40,649 bases of DNA from Basidiobolus meristosporus CBS 931.73 (taxonomy: Eukaryota; Basidiobolomycota; Basidiobolomycetes; Basidiobolales; Basidiobolaceae). The notes under the pieces are model-generated. The model made no database searches. It had not been told where the DNA came from and saw only the letters and a list, made by a program, of their open reading frames with translations. The DNA lies in NCBI GenBank assembly GCA_002104905.1, contig MCFE01000740.1, positions 1 through 40,649 of the forward strand, given 5' to 3'. How positions within the stretch are numbered: position 1 is the stretch's first letter; each line of letters starts with the position of its first letter. Positions 30,613-39,050 of this stretch are shown in pieces. The position numbers and the translations under genes are program-made.

Positions 30613-31934
30613 AAGGAAACACTTGCTGTGGTTGTCAAGTTCAACTCCAATAGGACAGTTCTAGCCTTGGCAGCTATACACAGACAAGATTTATAACAAA
30701 TGCACATCAAATCAGTCTTTCTAAATAAGGATTTGCAAAAAGTATATATGGAGCTACCAAAAGCATTTATAGATCCAAGGGCATCATTAGGTGTATAGAC
30801 ATAAAAAATTGTTGTATGGGCTTAAGCAGGCGCCTAGAGCATGGTATATCAAGATTGACACGTATATGGAGGAAATTGGGCTCATTTATAGCACTGCAGA
30901 TCACACTATATATGCAAAACATCTCAAGATGAGAGGGATCATCCTGGTTGATTATGTGGACAACCTATTATTAGCTACAAGCAACTAGGAGGCACTTAAA
31001 CAGCTAAAATCAGATCTCTTTAGTAAGTTTGAGATGAAAGACCTTGAAAAATTGGGCTATTTTCCTGGAATTGAAGTCAAACTTGATATAGCTATGCAGA
31101 AAATTACACTGAATCAGTCCAAGTACATCACAGATATTCTTAGATGCTTTGAGATAAAAAATTACTAACCTGCAGCTACCCCCATAGACAATATTATGAA
31201 ATTGGGCAAATCCTAGCCAGTTTTAGGTAATAATGGCTCATCTATTGGCCAGAACTTTTATTGCCAATCAATGGTTGGTTGCCTGATGTACTAGATGGTG
31301 TCTACACATCCAGATGTTGCAGTGGCATTTGGAATATTCAATTCATGCAGTATTATGGATCAGATCAAATTACAGCAGTTAAGCAGACTTTCAGATTTCT
31401 CCAAGGTACCATAAGTATGGTGATGAAATACTCTGGAGCAGCTAATAGCCAACATTTTGATGGTTATAGTGATTCAGACCTGGGTAAAGATCTGGGTTGC
31501 AGATGCTCTATCACTGGGTGTTTATTTCTTTATGCTGGTGCAGCTATTACTTGGAATTGCAAGAAATAACCAACTGTGGCCCTATCTACAACTGAAGCTA
31601 AGTATACAACAGATTGTCAAGCAACTAAGAAGGCTATATAGGTACAAATATTATTCAAAGACTTGGGTTTTAACTCAGATTAATATGCATGTATTTGCAA
31701 GAATAATTAAAGTTGGATTTTGCTAGATAGGAATTCTCTAATCTTGCACAAACTAAGCACATATATTTACAACACCACTTTGTTAGGGAAGCCGTAGAAA
31801 ATAACTTAGTAGAGTTAGTTTACTAGCCAACTGACAAAATGGCGGCATAAATATTGACAAAGCCACTGGTTAGGCTACAATCTCAGAATCTCAGAGGGAA
31901 ATTAGAATGAAGAAGTTATTTGGTTGAGAGGGAG
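30613..31934 (+). pseudogene. copia-B copy D pol, part 2: reverse transcriptase and RNase H
   Basis: Resumes after the solo LTR with KETLAVVVKFNS, continues through LLYGLKQAPRAWYIKID (30791-30988) to the polymerase motif, which reads YVDN instead of YVDD, then YFPGIEVK-like sequence, the region before RNase H, and an RNase H remnant (31261-31726: YSDSDLGKDLGCRCSITG, then STTEAKYTTD). Stops and frameshifts are frequent. The mutated VDN would abolish polymerisation. It ends with a tail before the polypurine tract at 31924-31934. Confidence 0.85.
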
Positions 31935-32083
31935 TGTTAAAACATTGGACTATCTGGTATCATTCAGCAGCTGAAAAGATTCTTTACAGCTCTAGTCTAG
32001 TCTGGGTCATTGTAGGACTAGTTTACAGCTCAAACTTTGCCACTTTTTTTAGATCTAGGATCTTATAATGATAACACTTAAGG
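31935..32083 (+). repeat. Truncated 3' LTR of copia-B copy D
   Basis: Starts TGTTAAAACATTGGACTATC after the polypurine tract and aligns with other copia-B LTRs for about 150 bases, then changes to copia-B internal sequence. The exact end (32070-32090) is uncertain. Confidence 0.78.
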
Positions 32084-32583
32084 TTGGATCTAAAGAGTAT
32101 GAAAGAGATCATTGTAGGCCTTTATGAAGATGCTAAATGGTCTAGAGTGTATGATTGCAAGATTCAGAGCTTATCAAGAGCAGGAGCAATGTATTTGAGG
32201 TAAATTCAGATCATAAAGCTGCTGAGGATGTTGGCCAGCTACTTGATGAGGCTTTCATCACTAAAGAAGTAGATATTAACCTTATCCAGCCAGATATGGA
32301 AAAAACTCCACCAGCTTCAGGTCAGAAGAGATTATCCATGTTAGGAGATCTACCAGAGTTAGAAAAACCCCTGAATCTTGGTGGCAGATATCCAATGACC
32401 ATAAAGAAGCCTCTCTTGCCTTATGTGCCAAACCTTAATGTCTGAAACAAGCTACACAAAGTCTTGATACTACCATGAGGCAACAAGCCATGAAGGAAAA
32501 TACCATTCCATGATTGGAGCAAAAAGGTGGGAACTGTAAGATTTACCAGATGGAAGAGAGCCAGTGGGATGTATATAGGTCTC
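32084..32583 (+). pseudogene. copia-B fragment: integrase C-terminal region to reverse transcriptase start
   Basis: It aligns with about 29655-30140 of copy D (SRVYDCKIQSLSRAGAMYL-like, then SDHKAAEDVGQLLDEAF and LPDGREPVGCI read across breaks). It has no LTR of its own and lies between D's cut 3' LTR and F's LTR. It is part of a separate older copy into which F inserted. Confidence 0.75.
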
Positions 32584-33324
32584 TATTGAAAATCAGACTA
32601 TCTGGTATTGTTCAGCAGTAAAAAGTTTACCTATCAATTCTAGACTAGTCTTGGTCACTGTAGGATTAACTTACAGCCCTAACTTTGCTACTTTCTTCAG
32701 ATATACAATCATATGACTACTTGCCTATTGACAAGTATTTTAATCAATTGCTTGAATGTTTAGGTTAGATCAGATCTTAGTCAAATCAATTAGTTGTATC
32801 TTCAGCCTATCAGTATATAAGTGTTATCTGTCAAATCAGTAGCATTAGTCAGCTGAGTAGTCAGCAGATCATTATCAGACAGGAGTAGATATATCAAGTA
32901 GGATCTTATAGGGTGATGATGATGCAATCAAAAGAGTCATCAGCCACAACATACATTAGGAAATACAATTAGTCAGAAATTGATCTGGCAAAAATGTATA
33001 TACTGAGCTGCTGGAACCTCAATAAAAATCAGTTCAAGTTTTAGAGAATACAATACTAGCTAAACTCCTTATTCCTCTACAACTCTTATACCAGGATTTG
33101 TAACACAAGATTAAATTAGCACTTTTATTAACATCATATATTAGCCTTGAAACTGATAAAGAATGCTCCAGAGTGTTGAGAAGCTCTTCTCAAGTAGTTT
33201 TAGAGTTGATATACCTATACAAAGGTAGGGATACTGAGTTTCTTTATGAACAAACAACTGTTCTACTATTGTCTCTATTTTTAGATTAATATCTTATGTC
33301 CAAAACACTTCTTAGATTGCAACA
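32584..33324 (+). repeat. 5' LTR of copia-B copy F, containing a solo gypsy LTR
   Basis: Starts TATTGAAAATCAGACTATC and ends TTGCAACA before the primer site. Subtracting the 370-bp solo LTR and one CAAG gives 367 bp, the family length. Confidence 0.85.
32736..33105 (+). repeat. Solo gypsy LTR within the LTR of copy F
   Basis: A 370-bp plus-strand LTR of the G1-G4 family is flanked by a perfect 4-base duplication CAAG (32732-32735 and 33106-33109). The first bases are mutated (TATTTTAATC for TGTTATGATC). Confidence 0.92.
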
Positions 33325-33338
33325 GGTTATGAGCCCTG
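33325..33338 (+). promoter_or_regulatory. Primer-binding site of copia-B copy F
   Basis: GGTTATGAGCCCTG matches the complement of the initiator-tRNA anticodon stem-loop one base further than the other copies do. Confidence 0.8.
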
Positions 33339-33359
33339 ATTGCCTTAATTTGATCAAAG

Positions 33360-33690
33360 ATGACATCTACCAGCATACAGAATAACACATCCATTTTCCC
33401 TTTGATGGAATGGCTGGATGGAAAAACTACTATCCCTGGAGATTAATATTTAGTTCCACTTTGAGGAAAGAAAACTTTGGAACATAGTAACAGGAAAGAA
33501 AGTTGAGCCCAAAGGAACAGCAGAAGAAGTTGAACAGTTTCAAGACAAGGAGAGGAAGCTTTTAATGCCATATATATCAATGTGCAAGATTCCTTCATTG
33601 GATAAATTTGTACTTCAAATACTGCCAAGCAGCACGGGAATCCTTGAAGAAAACATTCAGAGCAAATCAGAATATGGTCAAACATATTCA
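33360..33690 (+). pseudogene. copia-B copy F: start of gag
   Basis: ATG 33360 begins MTSTSIQNN as in copy C. The gag start is frameshifted after the first 20-odd codons. Similarity to copy D fades near 33675-33690. The rest of F is absent. Confidence 0.75.
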
Positions 33691-33781
33691 TGTATTTACT
33701 TCATATCAAGCTCTAAACTAGGGCAGTAGGCAGCTCCAAAGCATTTTCACATAGTTTCATTTGAAGTAGCTACAGACTTAT
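33691..33781. other. Short unassigned DNA before G3
   Basis: About 90 bases with no match that I can see to either copia family or to the gypsy elements. No gene is seen. The last four bases (TTAT, 33778-33781) should be the target duplication of G3. Confidence 0.5.
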
Positions 33782-34149
33782 TGTTACAAGTCTTGGTACA
33801 AGAGTTGTAGAGGAATAGGGAGTTTAGCTAGTAATGTATTCACTAAAACTTGAACTGATTTTTATTAAGGTTCCAGCAGCTCCTTATATACATATTGCCA
33901 GATCAATTGCTGACTAATTGTATTTCCTAATGTAGGTTGTGGCTGATGACTCATTTGATTGCATCATCATCACCCAATAAGATCCTACTTAATATATCTA
34001 TTTCTGTCTGATAAGGATCTGCTTATTCATTTGCTGACTAATGCTACTGATTTCATAGATAATACTGATATACTGATAACCTAAACATATACTAGTTGAT
34101 TTGACTAAAAACTGATCTAACTTAAACATTCAAGGAGCAGATCATAACA
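33782..34149 (-). repeat. 3' LTR of G3
   Basis: A 368-bp LTR (plus strand TGTTACAAGTC...AGATCATAACA), followed by the polypurine tract read on the minus strand (GGGGAGAA). Confidence 0.93.
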
Positions 34150-34156
34150 TTCTCCC

Positions 34157-37100
34157 CTACCAAAGTTGAGAGGGTTCTCCTGAATCTCTTTTCTTGTGAT
34201 ACCAATAACTTGACGGTTCAGTATTATCAGCAAGTCTTGCAAGCTTGAGTCTGTCCGTATGCACTAAGTCTTCCCAGATATTGCCTTGTTTGTCCAACAG
34301 TTGGTAAGTTGCAAATGGACATACTCGATGATCTTGAATGGTCCTCTCCATTGTGGCTCAAACTTCTTCCAAGTGTTTTTTCTTAGCAAAACAAAGTTCC
34401 CAACTGTCAATGCTTCTGATGCTATAGTCTTATCAAATCTCTGCTTCATCTTTTCTGCACTTTGAGATACTTTGGTCTGTGCCTCTTGACATCTTTGTTC
34501 CAGTTGCTGGTGTCTACTTGGCTGACTAAGTTCATCTTCTAAGGCATCTGTAAGCTTGAGTTGTGTGAGATCTCCTGGAATCCTTGGTTCACATCCATAC
34601 ACTAAGTAAAGTGGTGATTGCTGGGTGGTGTTGTGTACTCTGACTCTGCATGCAAAGAGTGCTTGGTCTATATACTCATCCCATCTACTAACAACTCCAT
34701 TTGCATACTTGGTCAGCATTTTTCCAAATAATCCATTAACTACTCAGTGACTCCATTAGTTCTGGGGTGATATGCCAAGGTTTTCAAGTGTCTGATCTGC
34801 TGCATTTCCAGGTAAACCTCTAATGTCTTTGCCATAAAGTTTGCTCCTCTATCAGATAAGATCTCCACAGGGCATCCAAACTTCATCAGGATCTCATGGT
34901 AAATGAAACTTGCAACTTCTTGTTCACTGGCTATTGGTACAGCTTTAGCAACTGGCCATTTAGTGGCATGATCAATTGCTACTAGGATCCAACGGTTGCA
35001 TTTCCTGGTGGTTGGCAGTCTTCCAATAAAGTCAATTCCCCATCTCTCAAATGTTCTTACAGGCTCCAAAGGGAAGAGTTTGGCAATTCTTTGTGGCTGG
35101 CCTTGATTGATTTGGCAGTTTGGGCATGTTTTTACTAGCTTCTCTTTATCTTGTTTCATTCTGGGCCACCATGCTCTGGCTTTCACAAGACTATAGGTTC
35201 CTTCAATTCCAAGATGTCCATATCCATTGTAGCTTATGTATTAAATCCAGGCGAGAAACATAAGGGCAATAGGCAATAAGGCTTCCATCAACAATTTGGT
35301 AGAGTATTTCATCCTGTACTACAAATTTGCTGGCTTCATCACAGATTATCTTCTTGATATCTTCATCCACCTCATTAGGAATGGCTTGGTCCTCCAAGTA
35401 CTTTGGTAATAGGCTAGGCCAATCTGATTCATGCACCAAGTTGAGTTGTGCAACTTGATCTAATCTTGATAAGGCACCAGCAACTGAGTTGTTTTTTCCA
35501 GCGCAGTAAACAATCTCAAGGTCAAATTGCTGAATGTATTCACTCCATCTTGTCATTCTTCTAGAGAGTACCTTCTGAGTAAATATATACTTGAGGGAGG
35601 CATGATCAGTCTTCACAGTGCATTTGACTCCTTCAATATAGCATCTCCATGTCTTCAAACAGTGTATTATAGCAAGCATCCCCTTCTCATGGACTGGATA
35701 GTTTTGTTCTGCTGAGTTCAGTTTCTTGGATTCAAAGGGGCAGGGTAGTCCTTTCCCTTGTGTTCTTGGCTCAACACTCCACCAATTGCATAATCTGAAG
35801 CATCTGTGCATATAGTAAACTCTTTTCTGAAGTCTGGTATTCTTAAGCTTGGCAGCTTAGCAAATTCATTCTTGAGCGTCCGGCAGGCAGTCTCACAAGC
35901 TATGTCCCACTTGTAGGTATTGTCTTTCTTGAGGATATCAGTTAAAGGGGCTGCAATACTTGCAAATGACTTGACAAATCTCCGATAATAGGAAACCATT
36001 CCAAGGAATGATCTGAGCTCTGATATGCCATGGGGCTGTTTCAGATTCTTGATTACTTCCACCTTCTTTGGGTCTAAGGTTACACATGTGCTAGACAATA
36101 TGTGTCCCAGGTATTCAACATGCTCCTTGAAGAACTCACACTTGGCTAGCTTGCCATATAGCTTGTTCTCCCTTAGTTTCTTCAAGACCTTTTCAATGTG
36201 CAGTACGTGATCCTCTTGTGTCTTGCTGTATATCAATATGTCATCCAGGTAGATTATCACAAACTTGTCTAAGTACTCCTCAAAGACAGTCTGCATCAGC
36301 ATCATGAATGTTGCAAGGGCATTAGTGAGGCCAAAACTCATGACTAAGTACTTGTAATGTCCATATCTGGTCCTAAATGCTGTCTTAGGAATATCTTCTG
36401 GTTTTACCCTAATTTGGTTGTATCCTGACCTGAGGTCAATCTTGCTGAAAATAGTGGCTCCATTAAGTTGGTCCAAAAGCTCATCAATCCAAGGTATGGG
36501 GTACTTATTCTTGACGGTAACTGAGTTCAGGGCTCTGTAGTCAATGCACATCCTAAGTGTTCCATCCTTCTTTTTCACAAAAAGCACTGGTGCTCCCCAG
36601 GGTGACTTGCTGGGCCCAATATATCCTTGCTCCAACAGCTGATCAATTTGTCTCTTCATTTCCTCCAATTCCAATGGACTCATTCTGTAAGGTGCCTTGC
36701 TCACAGGAGGGCTATTTCCTGTGTCAATGGCATGATCCATGTCTCTGACTGGTGGTAGGCTCACAAGTTCATCTGGGAACACGTCTGAATATCTCTTCAA
36801 GAGAGTCTGGATCTGCTGGGGTGCTGGGGTAGAGGAATCCTCCTGTAATACCATTATGAGGAACATTTTGGTACCTTTTCTAAGTGCTCTACAGAACTGG
36901 GTCTTGCTAAGTTCACTTGTCTCACACATACTGGAATTGACCAAGTTGAAATCCAGCCTGGCAGGTAATAGCTCATAGGTCTTGTTGTCTTTTTGGATCT
37001 GAGTAGCATGGGTTCTCCAATTGATTGATGGATTACAACAAAATAGCCAGGTTTTTCCAAGTACAAGGTCGAACTTGCAGTTCCCAAATATATAAGCCTG

Positions 37101-38288
37101 TAGGTCTTCATCATAGTCATTGATCTTCAATCTTACTGGCTGGGTAATTTGGTTGATTATGTGAGAGTTCCCATCAGCTGTGGAGACTGAAGTTGATATG
37201 GTAGGTTCTGAGTTGATTCCAGCTTTCAAAGCAAATTGCTCTGACATGTACTCATGCAATGCTCCTGAGTTAATCATGATCTTGGAAGGTACTCCATTGA
37301 TTACTCCATTCAAGTATAATAGCTTTCCTGAGTTTGAGGTCATCTGGGATAGGTATTCTTTGGTCATGTGGAAGGTGATTTCTGAGTCTTCTTCAAGCTC
37401 ATCTTTCACCTTACTGTGCTCATGGGACTCAATATGGTTGAAGGTTCTTGTTGGCTGGTGTCCAATTCTTCCCTGAGGGCAGTACTTTGCAATATGTCCC
37501 TGCTGGTGGCAATTGAAGCAAAGTCCTTTCTTCTTACATTCTTCTGAGGAGGCATTCTTCTGCATAGCATCTATTTCCATTGGTACTGCTTCTGATTGTC
37601 TTCTTTCATAATGATTGTAGCCTTTCTGATTAGTCACTGTAGGCTTCCCAACTCCAAACATAGCTGAGTCATAGTCAATGGCAATCTTGATGGCTTCTTC
37701 AATAGTCTGAGGTCTTTGGTAATTCACTTCCTTGCAAGTTCTTTCTTTCAATTCATCAATAAAGTATTCAACTTGATCCAAGGGGTCCATTCTTTCAATT
37801 TGTCCAAGTAGACATCTGTACTCATAGATGTATTCTTGCACCATTCCTTTCTGTCTGAGTGTCTTTAACTTCCTTCTTAGTAGTGTCTATTGGTGTGGAG
37901 GTTCAAAAGCATCCTGAATTTCCGACACAAACTCTTCCCAGGTAGAGATTGTAGAGCATCCCATCATAGTGGCTGACCTGATCTTGTTGTGGTACCACTG
38001 TAAAGCTGCATCTGCCAGGTAAGAAGCTGCATAATGCAACTTGCTTTCTGGAGCAATTCCTTTAGCTTTAAAAGCTTCTTCAATCTGAAAGAGCCAAGTT
38101 CCCAGGTTTTCATTGACTCTGCCATGGTACCGGTTGACCTTCACACTAAAGTTGCTCTTGACAGGGCTTTGCTGGCTCTGAGCCATGGTAATCATTCCTT
38201 GTTGCTGTTGGCTGCGGATCTGGAGTAACTGTTGCTGTTGGGCCAGGATTTGCCGCATGGCATTCTTCCATTCTTGATTGTCCAACAT
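34157..38288 (-). pseudogene. G3 gag-pol polyprotein, several breaks
   Basis: The frame opens at ATG 38288 (MLDNQEWKNAMRQIL) with a Gln-rich stretch and the retrotransposon-gag core (WLFQIEEAFKAKG). It passes one TAG (37887-37889), then runs open for 708 codons (37844-35718): gag end, CCHC knuckle ([14 protein letters not shown]), protease, and reverse transcriptase with YLDD. The protease site is NSGA, lacking the catalytic Asp of DSGA. At 35733-35739 (CCCTTTG on the minus strand) the frame slips -1 inside RNase H, exactly as in G2, then continues to 35203. A 2-base loss near 35228, a stop/frameshift near 34735 and another near 34325 break integrase, whose motifs (GIDFIGRL, LSDRGANF, HPRTNGVTE) remain readable. 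It ends QLW then TAG 34157-34159. Confidence 0.92.
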
Positions 38289-38328
38289 CTTGAGGGTGGT
38301 TTCTTCTTTCTTCAGGAGGGAGGTTTCT

Positions 38329-38345
38329 GGCTATCACTGCTACCA
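38329..38345 (-). promoter_or_regulatory. Primer-binding site of G3
   Basis: The minus strand reads TGGTAGCAGTGATAGCC one base after the 5' LTR. The TGG start fits a tRNA 3' CCA end, and TGGTAGC suggests initiator Met, but the host tRNA sequence is unknown. This differs from the copia families' anticodon-type site. Confidence 0.7.
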
Positions 38346-38346
38346 A

Positions 38347-38694
38347 TGTTACAAGTCTTGGTATAACAGTTGTAGAGGAATAGGGAGTTTAGCTAGTATA
38401 GTATTCACTAAAACTTGAACTGATTTTTATTGAGGTTCCAGCAGCTCCTTATATACATTTTGCCAGATCAATTGCTGATTAATTGTATTTCCTAATGTAG
38501 GTTGTGGTTGATGACTCATTTGATTGCATCATCATCACCTAATAAGATCCTACTTAATATATCTATTTCTGTCTGATGAGGATATGCTGATTCATTTGCT
38601 GACTAATGCACTGATTTCATAGATAATACTGATATACTGATAACCTAAACATATACTAATTGATTTGACTAAAAAGTGATCTAACTTAAACATT
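38347..38694 (-). repeat. 5' LTR of G3, interrupted by G4
   Basis: Starts TGTTACAAGTC on the plus strand and matches the family to CTTAAACATT, lacking the last 20-odd bases (CAAGCGGCAGATCATAACA in the adjacent LTR). The break coincides with the first base of G4's LTR. Confidence 0.88.
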
Positions 38695-39043
38695 TGTTCC
38701 AAGTCTTGGTATAAGAGTTGTAGAGGAATAGGGAGTTTAGCTAGTATTGTATTCACTAAAACTTGAACTGATTTTTATTGAGGTTCCAGCAGCTCCTTAT
38801 ATACATTTTGCCAGATCAATTGCTGATTAATTGTATTTCCTAATGTAGGTTGTGGTTGATGACTCATTTAATTGGATCATCATCACCCAGTAAGATCCTA
38901 CTTAATATATCTATTTCTGTCTGATAAGGATCTGCTGATTCATTTGCTGACTAATGCTACTGATTTCATAGATAATAATGATATACTAATTGATTTGACT
39001 AAAAACTGATCTAACTTAAACATTCAAGCGGCAGATCATAACA
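38695..39043 (-). repeat. 3' LTR of G4
   Basis: It has 349 bases from TGTTCCAAGTC to AGATCATAACA. It is about 20 bases shorter than the 369-bp norm because of a deletion in the ATAATACTGATATACTG segment near 38972. Confidence 0.9.
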
Positions 39044-39050
39044 TTCTCCC

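Larger units (their letters stand above)
18572..32083 (+). mobile_element. Ty1/copia retrotransposon copia-B copy D, heavily interrupted
   Basis: A plus-strand copy whose 5' LTR (18572-18614 plus 27316-27642) is split by gypsy element G1. Its body (27643-31934) is split by a gypsy solo LTR at 30253-30612. Its 3' LTR (31935-32083) is cut short. Joining the LTR halves minus one AGTA gives about 366 bp, the family length. A polypurine tract (TTGAGAGGGAG, 31924-31934) precedes the 3' LTR. Coding capacity is destroyed by stops and by mutated catalytic motifs. Confidence 0.85.
33782..38694 (-). mobile_element. Ty3/gypsy retrotransposon G3
   Basis: This is the most complete gypsy copy: 3' LTR (33782-34149), gag-pol (34157-38288), primer-binding site (38329-38345) and a 5' LTR (38347-38694) that stops about 20 bases short where G4's LTR begins. 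No chromodomain is seen after integrase. Gag through reverse transcriptase is almost one open frame. The right target duplication is not in the window because G4 intervenes. Confidence 0.92.

Noticed and set aside
33955-33975. ATCATCATC-type triplet repeats in the gypsy LTRs as a microsatellite or binding array
   Set aside because: Only three to four units and present in every LTR copy of the family, so it is ordinary LTR sequence.
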